Below, in pieces: positions 26,607-34,899 of a DNA stretch of 34,899 nt. The translations under genes and the position numbers were made by a program. The number at the start of each line of letters is the position of its first letter. Position 1 is the first letter of the stretch. The notes beneath the pieces are model-generated. The model saw only the letters and a list, made by a program, of their open reading frames with translations. It made no database searches and was not told where the DNA came from. This DNA is from Candidatus Omnitrophota bacterium (GTDB lineage Bacteria; Omnitrophota; Gorgyraeia; Gygaellales; Profunditerraquicolaceae), in contig WOZK01000026.1 of assembly GCA_011620275.1 (NCBI GenBank), positions 44,599-79,497 on the forward strand, written 5' to 3'.

Positions 26607-27302
26607 TCATTCCGGAACGCTCACCCCGTATTCCAGCTTGAATTTTTCGATAAAGTTTTTCTTGGTTAGAAATTCTTCTTCTTTGAGCCTGCGTATATAA
26701 TCGGCGAATATCCTTTTTAAAAGCCGTAGAAATTCCACGGGGTTGACGTTTATCTCTTGTTGCCCGTCTCCCCACTTGACTATTTTTACCACTTCTCCGG
26801 AATAACGCGTGCTTATGCGGCCGTATTCGAGTATGCCGGCCGAATGCACTACCCCGCAGCGGAAGCAGTGGTAAAAACCGTCCGCCACGTCCTTAATAGT
26901 TTCTTTCAACCATTTCTTACGCCTTTTGTTGAAATAACAACTGGTTATCGGGGGGGCTATATCGTAATTGCATTCTCCCAGGTATTCCCGAAAGAATTTC
27001 TTGAAAACGGATTCCCCGGACACCGGGACTGCATAGGCATACTGACTCATAAGATCCAGGATAGTGCTGCAGAGTATGACGACGGCAAAATTGTAGTCGG
27101 CTATCTTATGCTGTATCTCCTCCGCCACGTTAAAATACCATCTGTTTATCCTGTCCTCGAATATCTCCACTATTTCCTGATAAGAACGGGATTCCAGGTC
27201 AGAGTTCAACACGCCTGGGGCAAACGGTTTGCCGGGATCGCCCCCGCGTTTCAAAGCGTAGACTTCATAAAGAGAGAGTATCTTTTCGGATTTCTTTGAC
27301 AT
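26607..27302 (-). CDS. Hypothetical protein with a HEPN-like RX4H motif
   Basis: ATG at 27302; all-helical-looking; DGFYHCFRCGVVHSAGI contains R-x4-H. Confidence 0.65.
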   Translation of the reverse strand: MSKKSEKILSLYEVYALKRGGDPGKPFAPGVLNSDLESRSYQEIVEIFEDRINRWYFNVAEEIQHKIADYNFAVVILCSTILDLMSQYAYAVPVSGESVFKKFFREYLGECNYDIAPPITSCYFNKRRKKWLKETIKDVADGFYHCFRCGVVHSAGILEYGRISTRYSGEVVKIVKWGDGQQEINVNPVEFLRLLKRIFADYIRRLKEEEFLTKKNFIEKFKLEYGVSVPE

Positions 27303-27469
27303 GCTTTATGGCAACCGTCCTCGTAGCTTGAAGTCTATAAGAATAAGGCGGTTTAAATGAAGCTCCCCGGGCTTCTTTATATCTCATTTTTTTAAAAACC
27401 GCTGACGATACTGTAAACGCGTTTAAGAATGCGCAGATAATCATCATGTTCCTGGGCGGACAACTGTCC

Positions 27470-27822
27470 TTAAACCTCTTCCAGATTAAACCTGCGCTGG
27501 CGGATTACCGATTCCATCAATTTGCGGCCCTTGCCGGTCAGGCAGACCTTGATGACCCTTCTGTCTGAGATGTCCGGTTTCCTAATCACGTAACCGCTTC
27601 TCACCAGCCTGTCCACGATCCCGGTAGCCGCGGCGGTGCTCACGAACAGGGAGTGCGCCAGTTCATTCATCTTCACTTATCCACGGGAAAACAAAAAATC
27701 CATCACATAAAACTGGGGCAAGGTGAGTTTATCCCTGGAGATGTCGTTGGAGTATCTCCTGGAAAACTCTTCATAACCAAAGGCAACAACCCGAATATCT
27801 GTTCAATAAAAGCCGCCGACAC
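27470..27822 (-). pseudogene. MarR-family regulator pseudogene (frameshift + in-frame stop)
   Basis: VSAAFIEQIFGLLPLVMKSF, then a shifted frame FSRRYSNDISRDKLTLPQFYVMDFLFSRG*VKMNELAHSLFVSTAAATGIVDRLVRSGYVIRKPDISDRRVIKVCLTGKGRKLM. Confidence 0.8.
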
Positions 27823-28031
27823 CGCCTTGCCTTCCGATATTGTTAACTATGTTATGCTAAGCATACCTCTGCGCATCGTACCCATCAAGAAAAGTTTACA
27901 GTCCGACGGCGCTCTGCGGAACAACCTGCGGTCAAAATAATGGATGAAACCACACCGCGCAAAGCCGAAGTGGCGAAACGTGAGCGCGTCGAATTGATTC
28001 CCGGGTTTTCTCCGGGGGAAAGGAAGCAGCG

Positions 28032-28991
28032 TTACTTCTTCTCTTCCAGGATCCTGCCTATTTTACGGAATTTCTCATATCTGGAATCAAGCAGGGATTT
28101 CCTATTCTGTTTAAGAAGTTTTTTCAGGTAACCGGAGACCGCCTCTTTTACGTTGGCGGCAGTTTCCTGGGGATTACGATGGGCGCCTCCCATCGGTTCC
28201 GGAACCACGCAGTCTATCACTCCCAGCTTCAGCAGGTCGGCCGCCGTCAATTTCAGGACTTCCGCGGCGTCCGGCGCTTTTAAACCGTTTTTCCACAGGA
28301 TCGCGGCGCATCCCTCCGGAGAAATAACCGAATAATAAGCGTTCTCCAGCACGCAGACCGCGTCGGCCACGCCTATCCCCAGCGCCCCGCCGGAGCCGCC
28401 CTCTCCGATGACAGTGGCTATTATGGGAACGCCGACGCAGACCATTTCTCTAAGATTCAAGGCTATGGCCTGAGCCTGACCGCGTTCTTCCGCTCCTATG
28501 CCGGGATATGCGCCCGGAGTATCTATGAATATTATCACCGGAAGCCCGAATTTCTCGGCCAGCTGCATGACGCGCAACGCCTTGCGGTAGCCTTCCGGAT
28601 GCGCGCAGCCGAAATTGCGCTTCAGATTTTCCTTGGTGTCCCTGCCTTTCTGGTGCCCGATAACGGCTACCTTCGTCCCTTCAAAAACGGCGAAACCACA
28701 AATCATGGCTTTGTCGTCTCCGAAGATCCTGTCACCGTGCAATTCCACGAAATCGGTCATCAGGGCAGAGATATAATCCATCGTATAAGGGCGCTGCGGA
28801 TGCCTGGCTATCTGCACTTTCTGCCAGGGGCTGAGGCTGCCGTAGGTACGGCGTCTCAAGGCCTCGAGTTTTTCCTCCATTTTCTTGATCTCGGAGGAAA
28901 GGTCTATTTTCTTTTCCGAAGCGAACAACTTCAGTCCCTCTATCTTTTTTTCCAGTTCTGCGATCGGTTTTTCAAAAGGAAGGACGTTCAT
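28032..28991 (-). CDS. accA: Acetyl-CoA carboxylase carboxyltransferase subunit alpha
   Basis: [20 protein letters not shown]...; [89 protein letters not shown]. Confidence 0.97.
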   Translation of the reverse strand: MNVLPFEKPIAELEKKIEGLKLFASEKKIDLSSEIKKMEEKLEALRRRTYGSLSPWQKVQIARHPQRPYTMDYISALMTDFVELHGDRIFGDDKAMICGFAVFEGTKVAVIGHQKGRDTKENLKRNFGCAHPEGYRKALRVMQLAEKFGLPVIIFIDTPGAYPGIGAEERGQAQAIALNLREMVCVGVPIIATVIGEGGSGGALGIGVADAVCVLENAYYSVISPEGCAAILWKNGLKAPDAAEVLKLTAADLLKLGVIDCVVPEPMGGAHRNPQETAANVKEAVSGYLKKLLKQNRKSLLDSRYEKFRKIGRILEEKK

Positions 28992-29019
28992 ATTTACGAA
29001 ATCTTCTCCTCGCCTGTTT

Positions 29020-29832
29020 TCAGTCGACGATGACCACTTCCGTGCCGACGGGAATTATGGTATACAATTCCTCCACGTCCGAATTCGCCATGCGCACACA
29101 TCCCTGGGTTACCTGCCGTCCGAGTTCCCCCGGTTCTGTTGTGCCGTGGATGCCGTAACCGGAAATATCGAATCCCATCCAGCGCGTCCCCAGCACGTTC
29201 TCCGGGCTCCCCGGAGGAACCACCGCCCCGGATTTAAACCAGGTGGGATTGACTATCTTGTTGACTATCTTGAATGTCCCCACCGGTGAAGAATTGTCGG
29301 CGCCGGTGGATACAAGATAGGTCTTGACGATTTCTTCTCCGTTTTTCAGGATGAGGATATTTTGGGATTTATCCACAAAAACGCTGAAAGGCGATGTGCA
29401 AACTTTTATCTTTCTGCCCGGCATAATTCTGTCCCCGGTCATGTTGTTGCTCTTCATTATCAATTCCGGGGTAGTCTTGAACTGCTTCGCTATTTTTATC
29501 AGGTTGTCTCCCGGTTTTATCACGTAAGCCGCGCTGTTGGCCGTGATGATCGGGGAAAACAGAAGTTGAATATTGAGCTCATCGGCCTTCTTCTGCCATG
29601 ACACGACTTCCGGGGAATTCGGATATTCCGCGATAAGTTCCTGATACACGGCGGACGCCCCCGACAGATCGCCTTTCTTCTCGAGCCCCCTGGCCTGTGA
29701 CAGCATAACAGAAGGTTTTTCGGATATCCGCCGCGTTTCACTCCCCCCCCCTTTATGCGTTTTCACCACGGCTACCAGTATCAAAACGGCCGCGAGCGCG
29801 CCGGCAACGGCCAAAAGCAAATATTTCTTCAT
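29020..29832 (-). CDS. LysM + YkuD L,D-transpeptidase
   Basis: [42 protein letters not shown] (LysM); [31 protein letters not shown] (YkuD HGT...GCVRM). Confidence 0.95.
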   Translation of the reverse strand: MKKYLLLAVAGALAAVLILVAVVKTHKGGGSETRRISEKPSVMLSQARGLEKKGDLSGASAVYQELIAEYPNSPEVVSWQKKADELNIQLLFSPIITANSAAYVIKPGDNLIKIAKQFKTTPELIMKSNNMTGDRIMPGRKIKVCTSPFSVFVDKSQNILILKNGEEIVKTYLVSTGADNSSPVGTFKIVNKIVNPTWFKSGAVVPPGSPENVLGTRWMGFDISGYGIHGTTEPGELGRQVTQGCVRMANSDVEELYTIIPVGTEVVIVD

Positions 29833-29862
29833 CGCATCCTCCGTTCAAACTTTTTAAAAACG

Positions 29863-30309
29863 TTATTTGGCCAAAACGGCGATCAAAACGCCAAGCAGGC
29901 ACCCGGCTATAACCTCCAAAGGAGTGTGCCCCACCAGTTCCCTCAGCCTGACCTCGTCTATCTTGCCCTGCCAGTAAATATCTTCCATTATTTTGTTCAG
30001 AATGCACGCCTGTTTACCGGTCGCCCTGCGCACACCTTGCGCGTCGAACATAACCACCAGCGCAAAAGCGGCGGCGAGCGCGAAGAATACGCTGTCGAAC
30101 CTGTAGGCAAACCCGACCGAGACAGCCAGACAGGAAGCCCCGGCGGCGTGACTGGAAGGCATCCCGCCGGTCCCCACGAACCAGCGAAAATCTATCTTGT
30201 GTTCCCTGAGTACCCCCATGGTGACTTTTATCGTCTGCGCCACAATCCAGGCAGAAATGGTAATCATGAATATCTTATTGGCAAATAGCTGGCGGATGAT
30301 CTCTTTCAT
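29863..30309 (-). CDS. Divergent PAP2 family protein (DUF212)
   Basis: GTGGMPSSHAAGASCLAVSVGFAYRFDSVFFALAAAFALVVMFDAQGVRRATGKQA; LRELVGHTPLEVIAGCLLGVLIA. Confidence 0.92.
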   Translation of the reverse strand: MKEIIRQLFANKIFMITISAWIVAQTIKVTMGVLREHKIDFRWFVGTGGMPSSHAAGASCLAVSVGFAYRFDSVFFALAAAFALVVMFDAQGVRRATGKQACILNKIMEDIYWQGKIDEVRLRELVGHTPLEVIAGCLLGVLIAVLAK

Positions 30310-30920
30310 CGGGAAGAAGTAGGAACGACTTCTATTCTGATCGTCTTGACAAAGGTCGGCTTACCGTTCTTTATCAGAAACCCTTTGTTTCCTTCCAGGA
30401 TCTGCTCCTCAACGGGTTTCTTCGGTTTTTCTTTACGGACTAACGGCGAGGAGGGAGCGCGAGTTTTCTTTTTTTTTAGGCCCCGTATGGCCTTATTCAA
30501 CTCCGGGAGAGACGTCATGCTTAAACGCAGCTTCGCCTCTTCTTTCATCACAAAGAACAACTGCGCCTTCAAAGCGGAGTTTTCGCAGCGTAACAAAGAA
30601 TAACCGGTGTCCAATTCCTTCAGCTTGGCGTTGGTATTTTCAAGCTCGGCCGTCAAAGCCGAGATATGTGCGCCCTGCGCCTGGACCGTGCTGCCGAGAA
30701 ACGCGTTGTCGTCACCCAGTTTCTTGACGGCTTCCCTTCCGGAGTTCAAAGACTGGACCAACTGCGCCTTGTCTTTCTCCAGAACCAGGACGCGCGCGTT
30801 GACCTCTTCAAGCGCGCGGGAGAGATGGGCCTTTTCCTGCAAAAGAAAAGAATAATGCACTATGCTTATCAAACCGGCCCCAAAAAGGAACACTATTAAC
30901 GCGTTGCGAAGTTTTATCAT
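30306..30920 (-). CDS. Membrane-anchored coiled-coil hypothetical protein
   Basis: N-terminal TM then a long heptad-like coiled coil; start ATG at 30920; overlaps the start of the DUF212 gene by 4 nt. Confidence 0.8.
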   Translation of the reverse strand: MIKLRNALIVFLFGAGLISIVHYSFLLQEKAHLSRALEEVNARVLVLEKDKAQLVQSLNSGREAVKKLGDDNAFLGSTVQAQGAHISALTAELENTNAKLKELDTGYSLLRCENSALKAQLFFVMKEEAKLRLSMTSLPELNKAIRGLKKKKTRAPSSPLVRKEKPKKPVEEQILEGNKGFLIKNGKPTFVKTIRIEVVPTSSR

Positions 30921-31099
30921 AGCCTCTCTCTGCTTTACGGTATTTTACTCTTTAAATTATATAAATACGCCGGCCAAAAAGCAAGAACTTTCTCCCCACC
31001 ACACTGTCAAGCCAAAGTGCGATAAAAAACATGTTAGATTCCGCTTCTAATTACCGTCTATTAATTAGGAGACCTATGAAATCTTTGAAAGGGGGGGAT

Positions 31100-32626
31100 A
31101 TGCTGGCAAAAACGCTGAGTTACGGACTTAACGGGATCGAGGCTTATCTTATCGAGATAGAAATAGATGTAGGCAGAGGTCTGCCGTCGACCAACCTAGT
31201 AGGCCTGGCCGATGCCGCCATCAGGGAAAGCCGGGAGCGGGTAAAATCCGCCATAAAGAATTCCGGTTACAAATGGCCAGGGGGGCGTATAACTATAAAT
31301 CTGGCTCCTTCGGACATCAAGAAAGAAGGCGCCAGTTTTGACCTCCCGATAGCACTGGGCATACTGGCGGCAAGCGGGCAGATTCCGGCGGAACCGCTAA
31401 AAGATTATTTCCTGCTGGGAGAATTATCCCTGGACGGATCCTTGCGCGCAGTCCAAGGTCTCCTGCCCATAATGATCTGCGTCTCCGAAAAAGAAAACAT
31501 AAACGATGTGATAATACCGGCGCAGAATGCCCCGGAAGCCGGCGTGATCTCTCTTCTGAACGCTTGGCCGGTCAGGACCTTGAAACAGGCAATCTCACTG
31601 ATGAACGATCCTTCGCAGGCGTCGCCGTATAAAGAAGACATAAACGATCTTTTCGCCCGCAACTCCACTTACGCGCACGATTTCCAGGAAGTCAAAGGAC
31701 AGTATTTCGCGAAAAGAGCGATCGAGATCGCCGTCTCCGGAGGTCATAACCTGCTGATGATCGGCCCTCCCGGGGGCGGCAAGACAATGCTCGCCAAAAG
31801 GATCCCCACTATTATGCCCGCCCTGAGCCTCCCGGAGGCGCTGGAGATCACCAAGATCTATTCTGCCGCCGGACTTCCCCCCGCCCATGGCATAATCGCG
31901 CAGAGGCCTTTCCGCGCCCCCCACCATGACATATCCGATTCCGCCCTGATAGGGGGCGGCTGCGTCCCCAAGCCTGGGGAGATCAGCCTGGCCCACCACG
32001 GCGTGCTCTTTATGGACGAACTGCCGGAGTTCAACCGCGGCACCTTGGAAACCCTCAGGCAGCCGCTGGAGGATGGTTTTGTCTGCGTCTCACGCGCAGC
32101 GCGCAGTTCGGTATTCCCCTCTTCTTTCATGTTCGTCGCCGCCATGAACCCCTGCCCCTGCGGTTATTACACCGACCCGAACAGGAACTGCCGCTGTACG
32201 CCTTCCAAAATAGAGCGTTACGCCGGCAAAATCTCCGGCCCGCTGCTGGACCGCATAGATATACACATAGAGATGCAGCCGCTGAGTTTCGGCGAGCTCT
32301 CCGGGAAGGGAGACGGGGAGCCTTCCGCGGCCATCAAAGAAAGAGTCGACCTGGCAAGAAAAACGCAGGCGGAAAGATTCAAAGAGGAACGTATCTTATT
32401 GAACGCCAGGATGAACAACAAACAAATCAAGAAATTCTGCCGGCTCTCCACAGACGCCGAAAACCTGCTGGAAAAAGCGATGAAAGAACTCAAATTATCC
32501 GCCAGGGCCTACAGCAAGATACTGAAAGTAGCGCGGACCATCGCCGACCTCTCCGGCGCACAAGCCATTCTGCCCGAGCACGTTGCCGAGACGGTGCAAT
32601 ACAGGAACCTGGATAAACAGTGGTAG
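31100..32626 (+). CDS. comM: YifB/ComM family Mg-chelatase-like AAA+ ATPase
   Basis: MLAKTLSYGLNGIEAYLIEIEIDVGRGLPSTNLVGLADAAIRESRERVKSAI; GGHNLLMIGPPGGGKTMLAKRIPTIMP; FRAPHHDISDSALIGGG; MNPCPCGYY. Start 31100 follows GGGGGGG; track ORF begins 31031. Confidence 0.95.
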   Translation: MLAKTLSYGLNGIEAYLIEIEIDVGRGLPSTNLVGLADAAIRESRERVKSAIKNSGYKWPGGRITINLAPSDIKKEGASFDLPIALGILAASGQIPAEPLKDYFLLGELSLDGSLRAVQGLLPIMICVSEKENINDVIIPAQNAPEAGVISLLNAWPVRTLKQAISLMNDPSQASPYKEDINDLFARNSTYAHDFQEVKGQYFAKRAIEIAVSGGHNLLMIGPPGGGKTMLAKRIPTIMPALSLPEALEITKIYSAAGLPPAHGIIAQRPFRAPHHDISDSALIGGGCVPKPGEISLAHHGVLFMDELPEFNRGTLETLRQPLEDGFVCVSRAARSSVFPSSFMFVAAMNPCPCGYYTDPNRNCRCTPSKIERYAGKISGPLLDRIDIHIEMQPLSFGELSGKGDGEPSAAIKERVDLARKTQAERFKEERILLNARMNNKQIKKFCRLSTDAENLLEKAMKELKLSARAYSKILKVARTIADLSGAQAILPEHVAETVQYRNLDKQW

Positions 32627-32704
32627 AGAAATCCAACTATTATGAAATGATCCGAGGGAAAAAACAGTTAAAAACAATCGGCAAGAAGCAAAGATTGAAG
32701 CTCT

Positions 32705-32735
32705 CCGGCCTGAAGCCCGGGGTTTCTTTCTCGAT
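32705..32735 (+). repeat. IS200/IS605-end-like hairpin repeat, copy 3
   Basis: CCGGCCTGAAGCCCGGggtttctttctcgat; shares CTGAAGnCCGGGGTTTCTTTCTC with copy 1. Confidence 0.5.
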
Positions 32736-32903
32736 TAAAACCATACATATCTTTCTTCTTGTAGCTCTTGTTAACTCCGCGGTTACGTATTAAGGTCAGA
32801 AATGGGGAAAAAACGCATAATCCGACAAAGAGAGAATTTCGAAACGGGATATAAAGATGCTCCGATTAACAAGCCGTAACCTCTTCATTAAACATATGTT
32901 AAC

Positions 32904-32934
32904 AAAAAGACGCCGCCCATCGCTGGACGGCGCC
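32904..32934 (-). terminator. Rho-independent terminator, minus strand
   Basis: Minus strand GGCGCCGTCC-agcgat-GGGCGGCGTC followed by TTTTT. Confidence 0.7.
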
Positions 32935-33064
32935 TCAACTCCTTCTACACATGGTAGATGAGCTATTATAAGTTTAATATCTTCCAAATTACTTGTCCAG
33001 AAGATTTTACTATATTATACGCCTTGCATACTTCTTTTCCAAAAGTCTCCTATAATGATCTCCA

Positions 33065-33304
33065 CTAATGTGAAAAGCTGTTATAAGAAAAAAGTGGTTT
33101 CTGAGCTTCTTTAGAAATAACAATATAATCAAAATTAGGTAACCACAAATATGTTTTCAATGCCCTACTTTCTTTTATCCACCAGTGCTTAATCTCTGGC
33201 TGTGAATAATTCTCTATAATCGGACGAATCCATGGTAATTTCTCTGCACTCCTAATGTCTGTCTGGCGACGAATACCGTTTTGCCTAAAGTCATGCTCTA
33301 CCAA
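33065..33304 (-). CDS. Small hypothetical protein, probably an N-terminally truncated remnant
   Basis: Frame is open upstream to ~33354 (NSGFIREYYLYIRVHISNLVEHDFRQNGIRRQTDIRSAEKLPWIRPIIENYSQPEIKHWWIKESRALKTYLWLPNFDYIVISKE...) with no clear ATG/RBS upstream. Confidence 0.45.
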   Translation of the reverse strand: MVEHDFRQNGIRRQTDIRSAEKLPWIRPIIENYSQPEIKHWWIKESRALKTYLWLPNFDYIVISKEAQKPLFSYNSFSH

Positions 33305-33416
33305 ATTGGAAATATGGACTCTGATGTATAAATAATATTCTCTAATAAAACCACTGTTATTTTACCGGGAATCCCGGGGAGATACATATATCAATCTTAA
33401 GTCAATGTTGCATTGC

Positions 33417-33482
33417 GTCCACAACATCCTAATGATCGGCCCTCTGGGAAATGGCAAGACCATACTCGCCAATAGGAATGCT
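33417..33482 (+). pseudogene. Decayed comM-like Walker A fragment
   Basis: Encodes VHNILMIGPLGNGKTILANRNA, matching ComM HNLLMIGPPGGGKTMLAKRIP at 31745-31806; also similar at nucleotide level (atgatcggccct, ggcaagac, ctcgcca). Confidence 0.75.
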
Positions 33483-33519
33483 TGTCTTGTGAATGACGGT
33501 CAGCAAACGCTACGCCCCG

Positions 33520-34845
33520 CTAAGGCGCCGGGAGAGGTGCCGTTTGCCCGCGATTCGATTCCTGCCGCTTTTCCATGAAGGAGTATTTTCTTGAGGACGA
33601 TTGCCTGGCTTTACTCAAAGCGTCCTGCGCCGCCGGAAGATTATCGAGGTTCTTTTGTATGTCCGCCAGCACCAGATACGCCTGCGGATGGTCCTTTTTT
33701 ACAGCGAGCGACTTATTGATATAATCCAGCGCAACGGAATATTCCCCCGCCCCGTTGCACGCCGCCGCCATATCTGCCAGCAGAAAAGGTTCCTGCGGAT
33801 TGAGCGCCAGCTTCTCCGAGACGATCGACATCTCTTCACGGTATTCTGCGCCGGCCAGGTCAGGACGCCCCAGGTTCTTATACACGCCGGCGAGATCGTT
33901 ATGCACGTTGGGAAATGCTAAGTCTTTGGCGATCACCGCCCGGTATGCCGACATCGCCTCCTGCAGACGCCCGCTGTCCCGGTAAAGACAAGCCAGGCTG
34001 TAAAGCAGGTTAACGTCTCCGGGCTTTAGCGCCGCGGCTTCCTGCAGAAGACGGATTGCCTCGTCATATCTCTCTAGGTTCATATACGCCAAGGCCGCGC
34101 TGTTCAACAGCGCCGGGTCCGTCTTGTCCGAAGAGAGAGCGGCGTTATATTCTGCGACGGCGTTTTCGAACCTGCCCTCCTCAAAATAAATATCCCCCAA
34201 CAGTCTGCGCACCGGGAAGAATCTCGCGTCTATCTCCAGCGCTTTATCCGCCATCGCTTTGGCAAGAGGATAATTCCGTTCCGAGAAATACAGGTAGGCT
34301 AAAAGATAGTAGGTAAAGACATACTGCGGTTCGAGATGAACGGCTTCATAGAGCAGGCGGTAAGCTTTTGTCTTGTCGCCGGAGATGAAGGCATCGGTCG
34401 CTCCCTTAAACAAATCGGTCAGGCGGGAAAACTTCACCAGCGCCGACAACTCCTCTATTTTCCCGTTGCCCGGGCAGGAGGCAACGGCTTCCTTCATGAT
34501 CTCTTCGGCCTGCAGGAAAGAGTTTTCCCGAAGATATAAATGCGCCAACGCCTCGAAAGCCGGGAAAAAATCCGGTTTAATTATCGCCGCCAGGCGGAAT
34601 TCGAATTCCGCCGCTCTTTTCATATTCACGTCCAGGTAAACGTTCCCCAGGCCGTAATGCGCGGCGGCCGACGGCTCAAGCGCGATGAATTTCCTGAAAT
34701 ATTCGATCGCGCTGGCATACGAGCCATTCTCAGCCGATGTCACCGCCCGGTTATAATAAAATGCGTTGAGTTTGTTCCTGCAGATAAAAACAAGGAGTGA
34801 AAAAAGGAATACCGCAAGGATGATCTCCAGCGTTCTTTTCATCAT
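33520..34845 (-). CDS. Membrane-anchored TPR-repeat protein
   Basis: N-terminal TM (LEIILAVFLFSLLVFICR) then many TPR units (AIEYFRKFIALEPSAAAHYGLGNVY; AVAEYNAALSSDKTDPALLNSAALAYMNLERYDEAIRLLQEAAALKPGDVNLLYSLACLY). Confidence 0.92.
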   Translation of the reverse strand: MMKRTLEIILAVFLFSLLVFICRNKLNAFYYNRAVTSAENGSYASAIEYFRKFIALEPSAAAHYGLGNVYLDVNMKRAAEFEFRLAAIIKPDFFPAFEALAHLYLRENSFLQAEEIMKEAVASCPGNGKIEELSALVKFSRLTDLFKGATDAFISGDKTKAYRLLYEAVHLEPQYVFTYYLLAYLYFSERNYPLAKAMADKALEIDARFFPVRRLLGDIYFEEGRFENAVAEYNAALSSDKTDPALLNSAALAYMNLERYDEAIRLLQEAAALKPGDVNLLYSLACLYRDSGRLQEAMSAYRAVIAKDLAFPNVHNDLAGVYKNLGRPDLAGAEYREEMSIVSEKLALNPQEPFLLADMAAACNGAGEYSVALDYINKSLAVKKDHPQAYLVLADIQKNLDNLPAAQDALSKARQSSSRKYSFMEKRQESNRGQTAPLPAP

Positions 34846-34899
34846 CAGTACTTTGTTAGAAAATATTTTTCTTCCCGATTATTTTTAAAATCGTCATTA

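Noticed and set aside
1-34899. tRNA, rRNA, integrase or prophage modules
   Set aside because: No tRNA/rRNA-like sequence, integrase or phage structural genes recognised on either strand by eye; a tRNAscan/Infernal run would be decisive.

Overview
The window is about 34.9 kb of bacterial chromosome. Gene content and style (large secreted repeat proteins, YD-like TYxYD...LTGASG motifs, envelope genes) look like an uncultivated Gram-negative lineage, possibly Omnitrophota-like; that assignment is inference only. From left to right: (i) a giant minus-strand exported protein that runs off the left edge and is absent from the ORF track (989 open codons, 2968->1), with a Cys/His/Asp papain/transglutaminase-like module, a Ser/Tyr-rich linker, TPR-like helices and 59-aa (177-bp) beta-solenoid repeats; (ii) a small Zn-ribbon gene in a divergent promoter region carrying a recurring AACCGTATCA motif; (iii) an efflux set: a TolC-like protein with an N-terminal TonB_C domain, two RND permeases and an MFP. 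The first RND permease has a ~210-aa Pro-rich tail ending in a winged-helix DNA-binding domain; (iv) two exported Thr-rich repeat proteins and a 57-aa basic ORF; (v) a tightly packed minus-strand operon of two ATP-grasp (Ddl-like) ligases, a KamA-family radical SAM aminomutase and a parvulin; (vi) a glycosyltransferase and an O-antigen ligase; (vii) a decayed/mobile patch at 25.4-27.9 kb (MFS remnant, IS remnant, 42-bp palindromic tandem repeats, IS200/IS605-like end hairpins, HEPN-like gene, MarR pseudogene); (viii) accA, a LysM-YkuD L,D-transpeptidase, a DUF212/PAP2-like protein, comM, a decayed comM-like fragment and a TPR protein. The strongest candidates for something undescribed are the RND-wHTH fusion (a possible membrane-tethered transcription factor built into an efflux pump) and a shared structured leader (hairpin + 3 nt + GCCACGGATC + 2-4 nt + AAAGGAT, followed by a terminator-like hairpin) in front of two different exported-protein genes, which looks like a riboswitch.
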